A stretch of DNA of 64,000 nucleotides from Litoribrevibacter albus (GTDB lineage: Bacteria > Pseudomonadota > Gammaproteobacteria > Pseudomonadales > Litoribrevibacteraceae), in assembly GCF_030159995.1 (NCBI RefSeq), contig NZ_BSNM01000016.1:682001-746000 (forward strand), in the 5' to 3' direction. Position numbers and translations under genes: made by a program. The notes under the pieces were generated by a model. That model did not search any database, was not told the origin of the DNA, and saw only the letters and a list, made by a program, of their open reading frames with translations. How positions within the stretch are numbered: the first letter of the stretch is position 1; every line of letters begins with the position of its first letter. Positions 39,315 to 49,523 of this stretch are shown here, piece by piece.

Positions 39315-40634
39315 ATGCAAGATTCAGATAAACAGGATAAGCCGAATCCGGCTGAAGAAGTAAAAACGACACCATCGGAAGAGGTTACTGAGGCATCTTC
39401 TCAGGACGCTTCTGAATCTGAAACGGCTTCAAGTTCTGAGCCGGACAAGCAAGCACAAAACACCACTTCTGATTCAACGCCCAAGACAGCGCCTGTTGCT
39501 GCCAACGTTACTGCGAACCATTCTTCATCTCGGTCTGCCTCGTCATCTAATTCCTCATCTGGTTCCGTATCTGCTCAGACGGCTTCCTCTGGCGGTGGTT
39601 GGCTGTTAGGCATCTTGTTGGTGCTGTTGATCATCGGTTCGGCTGGTGGCTATTGGTGCTGGATGCAGTTTCAAGCGATGCAGGATGAACTGGCACAAGT
39701 TCAGGAAACTCAGGCCCGTTGGGCTCAGCGCAGTAGTGAGCGTGAGCAGCAGTTGGATCAACTGTTAGCAGGGCATACCGCTGCTGTTGATTCGCTCACT
39801 CAGTTGACCGGTTCCGATGAGGAACAGCAAAAGCAATTGAAGTACTTATCCGTTCAGCTGTTAAGTCTCACCGGCGTTCGTCGACAAGATTGGGAAATTG
39901 CCCGACTCGAGTATTTGCTCCGTCTGGCGTCTCAGAGATTACAGCTCGATGGTGATTTGGAAGGCGCTAGGTCAACGTTATTGGCTGCTGATGAATATCT
40001 GAAATTATTGGATGACCCTCGTTTGATTCCGGTCAGAAAACAAGTAGGTAAAGACTTACTTACCTTGAATCAGTCGAATCGGGTTGATCGAGCCGGTCTT
40101 TATATTCAACTGGATAGCTTACTGGCTCAGGTTCCTTCACTGCAGCCTGATAAGCCGGAATACAACTTCGTATCAGCTAAAGAAGTATCCGCTGATCAAA
40201 TGGACTTCGCTGATTGGGTGACTCAAAAATTGAGAGGGATGATTCGATTAACGTCGAATGAAGTGAAACCAAGTGCTAGCTGGCTGTCCCAGGAAGCGAA
40301 AGGCCAGTTTAATGCAATGTTGTCTTTACGTTTGCTGCATGCACAACAGGCTGTAATGGCAGAAGATCAGACCGTGTATGACGCTGCATTAGCTCAAGCG
40401 AAAGAGTTAGCTGAGACCTTGTATCTGGGACGAGGTGATAGTCAGAAATTCGTGAGTAAACTTTCAGAGTTACAAGCGATGCGTGTGTCGATGGCGGAGA
40501 TCGATATCGGCGGCTCACATCAGGCATTGAAAGCGTATTTAGAAGAGTCCCAGCGAGCAATTCGCGAAGCGATGATGCGCTCACTGATTCAGGGCAGTGT
40601 GGATTCGTCATCAGCGTCGGAGGGTAACAACTAA
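39315..40634 (+). CDS. hemX: HemX-family membrane protein
   Basis: 439 residues. A long N-terminal cytoplasmic region (1-95) is rich in Ser, Thr, Glu and Asp and looks disordered. A single membrane helix follows (about 96-118, WLLGILLVLLIIGSAGGYWCW), then a coiled-coil with QDELAQVQETQARWAQRSSE and a helical periplasmic domain with WEIARLEYLLRLASQRL. The family was called uroporphyrin-III C-methyltransferase in E. coli, but this HemX has no SAM-binding fold and no enzyme activity is expected. Ends one base before the hemY start. Confidence 0.9.
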   Translation: MQDSDKQDKPNPAEEVKTTPSEEVTEASSQDASESETASSSEPDKQAQNTTSDSTPKTAPVAANVTANHSSSRSASSSNSSSGSVSAQTASSGGGWLLGILLVLLIIGSAGGYWCWMQFQAMQDELAQVQETQARWAQRSSEREQQLDQLLAGHTAAVDSLTQLTGSDEEQQKQLKYLSVQLLSLTGVRRQDWEIARLEYLLRLASQRLQLDGDLEGARSTLLAADEYLKLLDDPRLIPVRKQVGKDLLTLNQSNRVDRAGLYIQLDSLLAQVPSLQPDKPEYNFVSAKEVSADQMDFADWVTQKLRGMIRLTSNEVKPSASWLSQEAKGQFNAMLSLRLLHAQQAVMAEDQTVYDAALAQAKELAETLYLGRGDSQKFVSKLSELQAMRVSMAEIDIGGSHQALKAYLEESQRAIREAMMRSLIQGSVDSSSASEGNN

Positions 40635-40635
40635 A

Positions 40636-41913
40636 ATGCGAGGCATAGTCTTATTCGCGGTTGTTTTTCTTCTAATCGGTGGTGGGTTTGCGTATCTGGC
40701 GGGGGAAGACAAGGGGTATGTGCTGATCAGCTTCTGGGGCTATACCCTGGAAACCAGCTTCTGGTTTGCTGCGTTGATGGGCCTAGTGGGGCTCAGCATT
40801 TTTTATTGCGTGATCCGGGTCTTCAATATTTTGGTGCTGGCCCCGAAGACCATTCGCTTTTGGAATAATGAACGCATTCGTAAGCGGGCGTTATTCACTG
40901 CGATGGAGGGTTTGGTCGAATATACCCAGGGAAATTGGGGCAAGTCTGAGAAATTACTGAAAGGCAGTTTGAAAGATTCGAAGCATCGTATCATTCATTA
41001 TCTGGCGATGGCGCGTGCCGCTCAGGAACAGGGTAAGTCTGAGGAATGCGACAGCTTATTGGCAACGGCATTGAACGAATGTCCGAAACATGAATTGGCC
41101 ATTTACCTGACTCAGGCTCAGATCCAGTTGGATCGAGGGATGTATGAGCAAGCGTTGGCGACGTTGGTTCGGGCAAGAGAACTAGCGCCAAACCATCGAT
41201 TCCTGTTGAAGCTTCAAAGTACCGCTTACCTGAAACTCAAAGATTGGGTGCATCTCAAGAACCTGTTGCCTGAGTTGAAGAAGCGTAAAGCGCTGACAGA
41301 CAGTGAAATTAATACTCTGGAACGACGCATTACCAAGTCCTTCCTGACCGATAAGATGCAAGCGCTGTCTAAATCCTCTGATAAAGAGAAAGCCTATAAC
41401 GAGCTACAGCGTTTTTGGCGTTCGCTACCGATGTCGATGCAGTCTGACGCTCGAACCGTGATCCATTACGTGAATTTCCTTCGACAAGTAGGTCAGGAAG
41501 GTCAGGCGGAACGCGTGATTCGTCATTTCTTACACGATGAATGGGTGGATAAATTAGTTTATCTCTATGGCCAGATCAAAGGCGATGATGTAGCCCGTCA
41601 GTTGTTGGAAGCCGAACGTTGGTTACAGGAACGTCCACACAGTGCGGTGTTGATGTTGACCCTAGGTCGGTTGTGTTTGGCGAATCAATTATGGGGTAAA
41701 GCCCGTGAGTACTTTGAGATCAGCCTGAGACTGGATCAGAATGCCGAAATCTATGGTGAGATGTGCCGTTTACTGGGTCACTTGGGTGAGTACGAGAAAT
41801 CCAACCAATACTTCCGTCAAGCCGTGGCAATGATGACCGATGGTTTACCTGATCTGCCCATGCCAAAGCCCAGAAGTGGTGTGGGTGAATTTGAGTTTGA
41901 TCCTGAACTATAG
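40636..41913 (+). CDS. hemY: HemY-family TPR membrane protein
   Basis: 425 residues from the ATG at 40636, one base after the hemX stop; upstream in-frame codons back to 40597 overlap hemX and are not likely used. Two membrane helices (about 4-23 and 38-62) are followed by a cytoplasmic or periplasmic region of TPR-like helices (FTAMEGLVEYTQGNWGKSEKLLKGSL, AIYLTQAQIQLDRGMYEQALATL, AREYFEISLRLDQNAEIYGEM). The exact role in late haem synthesis is unproven. This is not the B. subtilis HemY oxidase. A terminator follows. Confidence 0.93.
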   Translation: MRGIVLFAVVFLLIGGGFAYLAGEDKGYVLISFWGYTLETSFWFAALMGLVGLSIFYCVIRVFNILVLAPKTIRFWNNERIRKRALFTAMEGLVEYTQGNWGKSEKLLKGSLKDSKHRIIHYLAMARAAQEQGKSEECDSLLATALNECPKHELAIYLTQAQIQLDRGMYEQALATLVRARELAPNHRFLLKLQSTAYLKLKDWVHLKNLLPELKKRKALTDSEINTLERRITKSFLTDKMQALSKSSDKEKAYNELQRFWRSLPMSMQSDARTVIHYVNFLRQVGQEGQAERVIRHFLHDEWVDKLVYLYGQIKGDDVARQLLEAERWLQERPHSAVLMLTLGRLCLANQLWGKAREYFEISLRLDQNAEIYGEMCRLLGHLGEYEKSNQYFRQAVAMMTDGLPDLPMPKPRSGVGEFEFDPEL

Positions 41914-41924
41914 AATGAAAACAG

Positions 41925-41956
41925 AAAACCCCGGACATCAGACCGGGGTTTCTTTT
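41925..41956 (+). terminator. Rho-independent terminator of hemCDXY
   Basis: 8-bp stem AACCCCGG / CCGGGGTT with an 8-nt loop, followed by TTCTTTT. It sits 14 bp past the hemY stop. Confidence 0.85.
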
Positions 41957-42019
41957 ATCTGGAGTCTCTGCCGCAAGTGAAACAGATATTGGATCACCCG
42001 GGTTGCTGACTCTCTGGGC

Positions 42020-43702
42020 TTACTTAAATTGAGCACTCCAGATCTTGGCGTCGCTCTGAGCCCAAATAGCCGTTCCTACGCCTTGAGTGTCCAGTTTGAT
42101 GATGGGTTGTTTCGAAGATCCCAGCTCATCGCTGTCAATATTGATAGCTTCTTGCCAACCGTGCTCTCTGGTAAAACGACTTGCCATGATCTCTGTGACG
42201 TCTTCATTATCGTAGATCCACATAGCCATTGCGTTGCCATTGTTATCCATCGAGAGGGATGACCCATAGGCGTTGCCTGTAATGTTTTCTAACTGAGTTG
42301 GTGTCTGCCAGCCGTTGTTTGCTTGATAGTATCGGCTCCAGACGTCTCCCTCACTATCTCGGTATTGAGTCCAAATCACGAGCGCGTTACCTTGATTGTC
42401 TACCGAGATGATGGGGTAGTCTACGCTGCTGTTATTCTCGTTCTCACTAATGGTCTCGGCCGGAAGCCAAGCGTTCTCGGGGGTGTAGCGGGCAGCCCAG
42501 ATCATGTCTCTTGATAAACCATCGAGGTCATCTTGGTACCAAACAGCCATGGCTTCACCTGCAGTGTTAACCGATACTTGTGGAGCGTAAGCATTGCTGC
42601 CGGGCGCATTGATAATGATTGGGTCAATCCAGCCGTTATCTACAACATAGCGATTGCTGTAAATGTTGTTTCGGGTGCCATCAAAGCCATGCCAAACTAC
42701 AATGGCATTTCCTTCCTGATCCATATCGATTTTAGGCTCATAGCCATGTTCTGACATATTGTTATCAATAATAGTGACTGCCCCCCAACCGTTTTCGGAA
42801 TCATAGCGAGCCGCAGCTATCCGTTGTCTGTTTTCATAGCGTTGACGCCATGTGGCAATGGCATTGCCTTGAGTATCCATGACAAGTTCCGGCGAAGATG
42901 CATGATCTTCATAGGTTGTCGGGATGGCTTGTGGTCCCTGCCAGCCTGTGTCAGCATCGTAGTGATTAGTCCAAATTGTGTAATAGCTTCCATCGGTTTG
43001 GTACCAAACGGCCAAAGCATCACCATCGTCAGTGAGCACTATGTTGGCCGAGCCGGAGTTGCCTGCTGAATCATCCACTTGTTCTGGTTGAGACCACCCC
43101 GTATTTACGTCGTACATTGATGCCCATAGGTCACCCTCACCGTCATTTCTTGCTAACCAGATGGCGAGCTTTTGACCTCGAGAGTTTGCTGAGATCATGG
43201 GGATGTAGATAGCCTCTGCTTCACCTGAAAGACTTGTCGGGGCTTGCCAGCTGCCATCTTCGGTGGTGAAGCTCCAACTGTATTCATTTGCGAGAGTGTT
43301 GCCTGATAAGTCTGCCACTGGCTGTTTGATGGTCGCCGTGTAAGTCTGTAGCGGCCCCAAACCGATTGTGGGCTGCAGACTCACTTGATTGGTTGCTCCA
43401 TCAAATATCACCGAGATATCAACGGGCGTACCACTGCTTTCAAGGGTAATGGTCGAGGTATCGATGGATGTACCTAACATGTCTTCATTAAACGTAGCGC
43501 TAGGTATCGTCGAGGTGTCGACGTCTGTGGCGTTGTTGGCCGGGGAAACAAGGCTGACTTCGGGTGTGCTTTGATCGCTTTGAATATCTGATCCTGAACT
43601 GCTGCCACCACCGCAAGCGGTTAGACCTGTGGTTGCCAAGGCAATCAGACAGGTACGAAAACGCCAACGGTTTGTATCGCCAGAGTATTGGATGAAGGGC
43701 AT
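42020..43702 (-). CDS. Surface lipoprotein with Ig-like domain and eight repeats, unknown function
   Basis: 560 residues. Lipobox ATTGLTAC (Cys30) after a hydrophobic signal, then a Gly/Ser linker, then a Big_5/SbsA-type Ig-like domain (residues about 47-145, PANNATDVDTSTIPSATFNED ... SWSFTTEDG). The rest is eight units of about 50 residues, each following the plan GW-x-P near its start, then P-x-hydrophobic-x-D-x-x-GNA-x-x-x-W and a final (I/L)W/x-(A/S)-x-x-Y. This resembles blades of a beta-propeller. It is divergent from a LuxR gene, 158 bp away. TTAGGAG lies 6 nt before the ATG. Role (adhesion, polysaccharide binding) is a guess. Confidence 0.82.
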   Translation of the reverse strand: MPFIQYSGDTNRWRFRTCLIALATTGLTACGGGSSSGSDIQSDQSTPEVSLVSPANNATDVDTSTIPSATFNEDMLGTSIDTSTITLESSGTPVDISVIFDGATNQVSLQPTIGLGPLQTYTATIKQPVADLSGNTLANEYSWSFTTEDGSWQAPTSLSGEAEAIYIPMISANSRGQKLAIWLARNDGEGDLWASMYDVNTGWSQPEQVDDSAGNSGSANIVLTDDGDALAVWYQTDGSYYTIWTNHYDADTGWQGPQAIPTTYEDHASSPELVMDTQGNAIATWRQRYENRQRIAAARYDSENGWGAVTIIDNNMSEHGYEPKIDMDQEGNAIVVWHGFDGTRNNIYSNRYVVDNGWIDPIIINAPGSNAYAPQVSVNTAGEAMAVWYQDDLDGLSRDMIWAARYTPENAWLPAETISENENNSSVDYPIISVDNQGNALVIWTQYRDSEGDVWSRYYQANNGWQTPTQLENITGNAYGSSLSMDNNGNAMAMWIYDNEDVTEIMASRFTREHGWQEAINIDSDELGSSKQPIIKLDTQGVGTAIWAQSDAKIWSAQFK

Positions 43703-43860
43703 ACATGACTCCTAAATTAAAGTTGAACACCATCTGCTGACACAGCGAGATGTTTTAGCGTTGTTGCCTGCAGGCTATAATTAGGAGGGCAAGTTTAGGG
43801 GTCTTCCTGACCGGTCAATACCCTTCAATTAGAGGGTAGACAGCGTTTTGGTTATAACGA

Positions 43861-44994
43861 ATGGGTATAAGAATGAAACAAATCCATCCTGGTGATGCCT
43901 TTCTTTTGGGCTACTTATTGGAGGTGAATCAGACGGCAGATGGATGGCAGCGATTTATGGAAGCCTTAGTGGAACACTTTGGTCTTCGCTCCAGTACGCT
44001 AATGGTGATAAATCCCCGTACTTTGGCTGTTCGATTTCATGTGGATGGCGGAACGCAAACATCTCCTGAGTATGCCGAGAGTTATATAGAAAAGTACGTC
44101 TATACAGACGTACTTATGAATACCGTGATCTCAAACCCTTCCAACCAGTTTCTTGCTACCAACCTTTTGCCAGAATCCCTGGCCGCATACCAATGTGCTT
44201 CACAGTTGGAATGGGCTGACCCGCAAGGGATTGGAGACAGTGCCGCTGCCTGTGTGTTCAGTGAGGGTGATTGGTCTTGTATTCTGTTTAATAACCGACG
44301 GAAAGTTCAGGGCCCCTATAAGGAGGAAGAGATCCAACGGCTAAATGCGTTGCTTCCCTTTGTAGAAAAGGCGGTCCAGTCTTCTTTTCTATTGAATCAG
44401 CGATCTCAGGATCAACTGCGTGCACGTTCTTTGGTGAACAACTTCCGTATTCCGGTGGTGGTATTAACGGAATATGGTGAAGTTTGGGCGATGAATGATT
44501 CTATGAAGGAGATCGTCGACAACAGCAGTGATCTCTACATTGAACATAAGAATTTGCGTCTCAGGCAACCTGACAAAGATAAACAACTGACTACTGGTAT
44601 CGTGCAGGCCATAAAGCGAGCCACCGGATTTGAGATGCGAGTTGAGCAGGCGGAAAAAATCCTGGTTAATGAACATATCACACTGGGTTTTCAGGAGTTA
44701 AGAGAGTATGACGAGCTTACCGGGGATGTTTTTCTTGGGGCATTAGTCTTTGCCTTTTCTTCTAACCTGATCAGACCGATGCCACCTAACCGGCTCAAAG
44801 AGCTGTTTGGTTTAACTCCGACGGAAGCGCAGGTGTGTCACTTGTTGTCGGATGGTTATGGCATTAAAAGCATTGCAATGGTGGAAGACAAATCGGTCAG
44901 TACGGTACGGGAACAAGTGAATAATATATTTCAGAAAACAGGAACAACCAGCCAGGTTTCCCTGATCAACTTATTGGCCAGCCTGCCGGGTTAG
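43861..44994 (+). CDS. LuxR-family transcriptional regulator
   Basis: 377 residues. The C-terminal helix-turn-helix (residues about 313-375: FGLTPTEAQVCHLLSDGY, IKSIAMVEDKSVSTVREQVNNIFQKTGT) is the GerE/LuxR type. The N-terminal part, about 300 residues, has no acyl-homoserine-lactone-binding motif or receiver domain that I recognise; it may be a PAS/GAF-like sensor. The start may be the ATG at 43861 or the one at 43873, neither with a strong ribosome site. It is divergent from the repeat lipoprotein gene and ends at a bidirectional terminator shared with pit. Confidence 0.88.
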   Translation: MGIRMKQIHPGDAFLLGYLLEVNQTADGWQRFMEALVEHFGLRSSTLMVINPRTLAVRFHVDGGTQTSPEYAESYIEKYVYTDVLMNTVISNPSNQFLATNLLPESLAAYQCASQLEWADPQGIGDSAAACVFSEGDWSCILFNNRRKVQGPYKEEEIQRLNALLPFVEKAVQSSFLLNQRSQDQLRARSLVNNFRIPVVVLTEYGEVWAMNDSMKEIVDNSSDLYIEHKNLRLRQPDKDKQLTTGIVQAIKRATGFEMRVEQAEKILVNEHITLGFQELREYDELTGDVFLGALVFAFSSNLIRPMPPNRLKELFGLTPTEAQVCHLLSDGYGIKSIAMVEDKSVSTVREQVNNIFQKTGTTSQVSLINLLASLPG

Positions 44995-45066
44995 GTATTC
45001 AGTGTAACGGCTGAAATTACGATTTGGCGTCGAACCTGTAACTGTACAAGTTAAATCTGTGAGCAT

Positions 45067-45098
45067 AAAAAAAGCCACCATGAGCGGTGGCCTTTTTT
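45067..45098. terminator. Bidirectional terminator between luxR-type gene and pit
   Basis: Stem GCCACC / GGTGGC with a 6-nt loop is flanked by seven A on the left and seven T on the right, so it works for both convergent genes. The pit stop is 18 bp to the right. Confidence 0.9.
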
Positions 45099-45116
45099 TG
45101 CTGTGTCGCGAGCGAC

Positions 45117-46700
45117 TTAGTTCATTGCGACACCGCGAATGGTAAAGAATAGAACTGCAGCAAGTGCACCAGAAGCTGGAACAGTAATTAACCAGGCTGC
45201 AACGATTTTCATCAGAGCAGAACGCTTAACCAGTTCTTCTTTATACACACGCTTCAGACGCTTTCTTTCTGATTTGCTTAAGAATACATCGGTTTTGCGC
45301 TTTTTAAGCTTACGAATCATGTGCGCCATTTCCTCGACCGAGGCATTTTTGAAATCGGCCAGGAATTCTTCAATACGCGCTTTTTCTGCACCTTCATGAT
45401 GGTCAACAATCGTGTGCAATTGGCTGGCGTAGCTGGTCTTCATGTATTCACGAAGGAAGCCCACACCGAATACACCACCTACTGCAATGTGGGTTGAACT
45501 CACTGGCAAGCCCAGTTGAGACGCCACAATTACGGTAATAGCAGCGGCCATTGCAATACAGAAGGCACGAGTCTTATCCAGTTCGGTGATCTCAGTACCG
45601 ACGGTACGAATCAGTTTCGGGCCAAACAGGATCAAACCAATGGCAATACCGATGGCTCCTACCATCATTACCCATAACGGGATGCTGGCTTTGGTTACAA
45701 CGCCGTTACTAAGTACGGCTTCATTAATCGCCGCTAAAGGCCCAATGGCGTTAGCTACGTCGTTTGCACCGTGAGCAAAGCTGAGTAGTGCGGCCGCAAT
45801 GATTAGTGGAACGGTGAACAGACTGTTCACACCGTCTTTTTCTTCCAAGACATTATTCGTCTCGATGCTGTTTGCTTTTCGGCTGATTAAAGGCTGGGAA
45901 ATGAACCAGGTAGCTACGGCAATGGCTAGACCAGTCAGAGCTGCTACTTCGATGCCAGGTTTCCAGATCTTCTTCAGACCTTTCATGATGAGGTAGGTTG
46001 AGAATGCCCAAACCATCAACATGATCAGAATTGGAACCACACGCTTCGCGGCGGTAAGCATGTCATGACGGGTCACGACAGTGCGCTTGATGATGTATAA
46101 GAACAACGCTGCAATAACACCGCCCAGTACTGGTGAAATCACCCAGCTGGCTGCAATAGCGCCCATTTTAGACCAGTTGGCAATCTCGAAGCCGCCAGCG
46201 GCAATACCTGCACCCAGAACACCACCAACAATGGAGTGCGTGGTAGATACTGGCGCGCCTAGATAGGTCGCTAGGTTAAGCCAGAGCGCACCCGCTAAAA
46301 GTGCGGCCATCATCAACCAGATAAAGACTTCAGGGTCTGAAATGGCTGATGGATCAATGATCCCTTTTTTGATGGTTCCAACAACATCACCACCGGCAAT
46401 CAGTGCACCGCCCGCTTCAAACAAGGCGGCAATGATTAATGCGCCTGTCAGTGTGAGTGCTTTCGAGCCCACGGCCGGACCAACGTTATTGGCAACGTCA
46501 TTGGCTCCAATGTTAATCGCCATATAGCCACCAATCATGGCAGCAAAGATTAATAGGTAGCCATTTTCTATGCCTTTCACATGAACGGCGGAGAATAGAA
46601 AGATGCCGGCAATGAAGAGAAGGGCTAGACCAAGACGAACTAACTCAGTCTGATAGGAGTTTGTGGCCTTTTCGAGTTGGTTTAGGTTTCTAAATTCCAT
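45117..46700 (-). CDS. Low-affinity inorganic phosphate transporter, Pit family
   Basis: 527-residue multi-pass permease that carries metal-phosphate with protons. The duplicated family signature is clear: GANDVANNVGPAVGSKA in the N-terminal half and FAHGANDVANAIGPLAA in the C-terminal half; about ten membrane helices. A charged cytoplasmic insert (VDHHEGAEKARIEEFLADFK ... KKRKTDVFLSKSERKRLKR, residues about 430-490) sits before the last helix. The DUF47/PhoU-like gene that often accompanies pit is not present. Phosphate supply fits with the Ppk1/Ppx genes nearby. Confidence 0.93.
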   Translation of the reverse strand: MEFRNLNQLEKATNSYQTELVRLGLALLFIAGIFLFSAVHVKGIENGYLLIFAAMIGGYMAINIGANDVANNVGPAVGSKALTLTGALIIAALFEAGGALIAGGDVVGTIKKGIIDPSAISDPEVFIWLMMAALLAGALWLNLATYLGAPVSTTHSIVGGVLGAGIAAGGFEIANWSKMGAIAASWVISPVLGGVIAALFLYIIKRTVVTRHDMLTAAKRVVPILIMLMVWAFSTYLIMKGLKKIWKPGIEVAALTGLAIAVATWFISQPLISRKANSIETNNVLEEKDGVNSLFTVPLIIAAALLSFAHGANDVANAIGPLAAINEAVLSNGVVTKASIPLWVMMVGAIGIAIGLILFGPKLIRTVGTEITELDKTRAFCIAMAAAITVIVASQLGLPVSSTHIAVGGVFGVGFLREYMKTSYASQLHTIVDHHEGAEKARIEEFLADFKNASVEEMAHMIRKLKKRKTDVFLSKSERKRLKRVYKEELVKRSALMKIVAAWLITVPASGALAAVLFFTIRGVAMN

Positions 46701-46822
46701 AAAAGAACTCTCAGTGGGTCAAATGTTGGAGCAATCTGCTCATCTGGCGCGCAGTGTAAAATAAATGAAATTAAAATGTCACAAGAAATTGATCAGAAAA
46801 AAGACGAACAACCAGAAGAATA

Positions 46823-46854
46823 CCCCAAAAAGGAAACGATGCATCTTTTTGGGG
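46823..46854. repeat. Inverted repeat in the gap downstream of the ferredoxin reductase gene
   Basis: 10-bp perfect arms CCCCAAAAAG / CTTTTTGGGG with a 12-nt loop, 30 bp past the stop codon. It may end the ubiD-reductase transcript, but no T run follows on that strand. Confidence 0.5.
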
Positions 46855-46884
46855 AAAATTTGCGGCCGGATAAGCAATTAAATG

Positions 46885-47895
46885 CTAAGAACGAGGGGCG
46901 TAATCAAAGACATCGGAGTAACAATCACTTTCATTCAAGCCATCTTGTGTTAACGCATCCAGAATGCCATAAACAAAATTTGGTGAGCCACAAAAGAAGG
47001 CTGAGCAATCTTTAAGATTCTGGAATCGTTCCAAAATCAGGTCTTCGATCAACCCGCTGTAACCATCCCAGCCTTGGTTGGTGTCTCTAACTATCGGGTA
47101 ATAATGAATGAGTCCTTGATCCTGCCACTGTTGAGCCAGCTCAGTAGCGTACAAATCTGACGGCAGTTTTCCTACCCAGAACAAGTGTAGGTTAGGTCGA
47201 TCGTCTTCTTGGGCGAGAGCTTCGACTAAACTTTTCATTTGGGCAAAGCCGGTACCTGCCGCAATCAATAACACGTCCTTCTTCAAGGTATGACGTTCAA
47301 TCGGGAGATAGCAATTTCCCATCGGTAATTTAACGCGCATGGTCGGTAAAGATTGCAACTGCGTCAGGATGTAGAGCGCACTGTTATTGTCGGAATGTGC
47401 CTGAATATGAAGTTCTATATCCCGACCTTGCGGGGCACAAGCAATGGTAAATGGGTAGCTATTGCCATCTTCAGGCAGTAATTCCAGATATTGGCCGGCA
47501 TGAAACTCCGGAGATTTTCCAGCAGGCGCTTTCAGCATCACTTTATAGACATCATCGTTGAGTTGCGTAACTTGTTCGATTTGGCAAGCGATTGTTTGCA
47601 ATTTAAATTCTCCAGGGCCTCTGAAGGCCTTAATGCCAATGGTTAAATCAGTTAATGGCTTTGCTATACAGTATAAAAGGTTATGGCGTGTTGGGGGCGC
47701 GGAAACTGTCTGTCCGTTTTTTAAACACACCCGGCCTTCTATCAAATCACCGTAGCACACTTCACACACACCATTAGTACAGGCTTTGGGGATGAAGCAA
47801 TGTTGGGCCAAAGCAGCGTCCAACACGGTTTCATCCGGGCCACAATTGAATCTGTGGCCACTGGTTGTGGTAATTGTGAAGGTATTCTTGGACAT
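46885..47895 (-). CDS. 2Fe-2S ferredoxin / FAD-NAD(P)H oxidoreductase (Fre-related)
   Basis: 336 residues. The N-terminal plant-type ferredoxin domain holds the [2Fe-2S] motif CTNGVCEVC plus a preceding Cys region (CFIPKAC) and a distal Cys (LLYCIAKP). An FAD-binding domain follows (YPFTIACAPQGRDIELHIQ, RxYS-like region altered to YPFT), then an NAD(P)-binding domain LLIAAGTGFAQMKSLV and CGSPNFVYG. It starts 6 bp after ubiD, matching the E. coli ubiD-fre arrangement, though Fre lacks the ferredoxin domain. The electron acceptor is unknown; supplying reduced flavin for UbiD/UbiX function is a possible reason for the pairing. Confidence 0.88.
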   Translation of the reverse strand: MSKNTFTITTTSGHRFNCGPDETVLDAALAQHCFIPKACTNGVCEVCYGDLIEGRVCLKNGQTVSAPPTRHNLLYCIAKPLTDLTIGIKAFRGPGEFKLQTIACQIEQVTQLNDDVYKVMLKAPAGKSPEFHAGQYLELLPEDGNSYPFTIACAPQGRDIELHIQAHSDNNSALYILTQLQSLPTMRVKLPMGNCYLPIERHTLKKDVLLIAAGTGFAQMKSLVEALAQEDDRPNLHLFWVGKLPSDLYATELAQQWQDQGLIHYYPIVRDTNQGWDGYSGLIEDLILERFQNLKDCSAFFCGSPNFVYGILDALTQDGLNESDCYSDVFDYAPRS

Positions 47896-47901
47896 GGATG
47901 G

Positions 47902-49389
47902 CTAGAAGGGCTTACTGTCCGGTAATTCAATACCCAGGCTGTCCCAGATGTCATCGATGCGTGCAGTGACATTAGGATCTTTTTCGATGGGACGACCCCA
48001 TTCCCGATCCGTTTCACCCTGCCATTTATTGGTCGCATCGAAGCCAATTTTTGAGCCTAAGCCTGAGACGGGTGAGGCAAAGTCCAGATAATCAATCGGG
48101 GTGTTTTCGATCATCACCGTGTCTCGGGCAGGGTCCATACGTGTGGTCATTGCCCAGATGACATCGTTCCAGTCGCGTGCGTTGACGTCATCATCACAGA
48201 CAATCACAAACTTGGTGTACATGAATTGGCGTAAGAATGACCAGACGCCCATCATTACCCGCTTTGCGTGACCCGGATATTGTTTCTTCATGGTCACTAC
48301 TGCCAGTCGATATGAGCAGCCTTCGGGTGGCAGGTAAAAATCCACCACTTCAGGAAACTGTTTCTGGAAGATCGGTACAAATACTTCGTTGAGTGCCACA
48401 CCCAATACCGCAGGTTCATCGGGTGGACGACCGGTGTAGGTGCTGTGATAGATAGGTTTCTTACGATGGGTGATACGTTCTACGGTAAATACCGGGAACT
48501 GATCAACTTCGTTGTAATAACCGGTGTGATCGCCGTAAGGGCCTTCATCGGCCATTTCATCCGGATAAATAAAGCCTTCGAGCACAATTTCAGCACTGGC
48601 AGGCACTTGTAGGTCATTACCTATACTTTTCACCAGTTCGGTTTTACTGCCGCGTAGCAGACCGGCAAAGGCGTATTCTGATAGGGTATCAGGGACCGGA
48701 GTTACTGCGCCTAAAATGGTGGCTGGATCAGCGCCTAGGGCAACCGACACCGGAAACGGTTCACCAGGATGAGCTTGTTGCCACTCTCTAAAGTCCAGTG
48801 CGCCACCGCGATGGGATAACCAGCGCATGATCAGTTTGTTCTTGCCGATCAGTTGTTGACGGTAGATCCCCAGATTTTGGCGCTCTTTGTGTGGACCTCG
48901 GGTAATGACCAGTGGCCAGGTCACTAAGGGGGCTGCATCACCTGGCCAGCAGGTTTGAATCGGAATTCTGGTGAGGTCGACCTGATTGCCCTCTAAAACC
49001 ACCTCTTGGCAAGCCGCTTTGGTGACCACTTTCGGCCCCATTTTCAGGACTTGCTTAAACAGAGGCAGTTTTGACCAAGCGTCTTTCAGCCCTTTTGGTG
49101 GTTCAGGTTCTTTTAGAAAGGCGAGAAGCTCGCCAATCTCACGTAATGCTTTCACATCATTTTGGCCCATGCCTTGAGCAACCCGCTGAGGCGTACCAAA
49201 GAGGTTAGCGAGTACGGGCATGTCATAGCCTTTCGGATTTTCAAACAGAATTGCAGGGCCGCCAGCCCGGAGAGTCCGGTCACAAATTTCGGTCATCTCC
49301 AGATGGGGATCAACTTCGGCTTTGACTCGCACCAGATCGCCATTCTTTTCCAGAGCATCGATGAACTCTCGTAAATCGTTGTATTTCAT
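47902..49389 (-). CDS. ubiD: UbiD-family 3-polyprenyl-4-hydroxybenzoate decarboxylase
   Basis: 495 residues, close to E. coli UbiD (497). Decarboxylates octaprenyl-hydroxybenzoate in ubiquinone synthesis using prenylated FMN made by UbiX. The conserved E-x-x-x-R catalytic region is within the residue stretch around [31 protein letters not shown] and [13 protein letters not shown] are diagnostic. It lies between rho and the ferredoxin reductase gene; the upstream rho gene ends with its own terminator. Confidence 0.96.
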   Translation of the reverse strand: MKYNDLREFIDALEKNGDLVRVKAEVDPHLEMTEICDRTLRAGGPAILFENPKGYDMPVLANLFGTPQRVAQGMGQNDVKALREIGELLAFLKEPEPPKGLKDAWSKLPLFKQVLKMGPKVVTKAACQEVVLEGNQVDLTRIPIQTCWPGDAAPLVTWPLVITRGPHKERQNLGIYRQQLIGKNKLIMRWLSHRGGALDFREWQQAHPGEPFPVSVALGADPATILGAVTPVPDTLSEYAFAGLLRGSKTELVKSIGNDLQVPASAEIVLEGFIYPDEMADEGPYGDHTGYYNEVDQFPVFTVERITHRKKPIYHSTYTGRPPDEPAVLGVALNEVFVPIFQKQFPEVVDFYLPPEGCSYRLAVVTMKKQYPGHAKRVMMGVWSFLRQFMYTKFVIVCDDDVNARDWNDVIWAMTTRMDPARDTVMIENTPIDYLDFASPVSGLGSKIGFDATNKWQGETDREWGRPIEKDPNVTARIDDIWDSLGIELPDSKPF

Positions 49390-49523
49390 GTGAGGGCGGC
49401 TCGCTCATCCATTAACAGGTAGCGCCGAATTATCGCGGATTCCGTTTATGAAAGAAAGGCTTAGTGATTTGATCGGACTTAGATCTGAGGGTCTTGAGGC
49501 GAGATGGATAAACGTGTGGACAC

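Noticed and set aside
46776-47015. Plus-strand frame overlapping the ferredoxin reductase gene end
   Set aside because: It is a lysine/glutamine-rich shadow containing the inverted repeat and overlapping a well-supported gene on the other strand.
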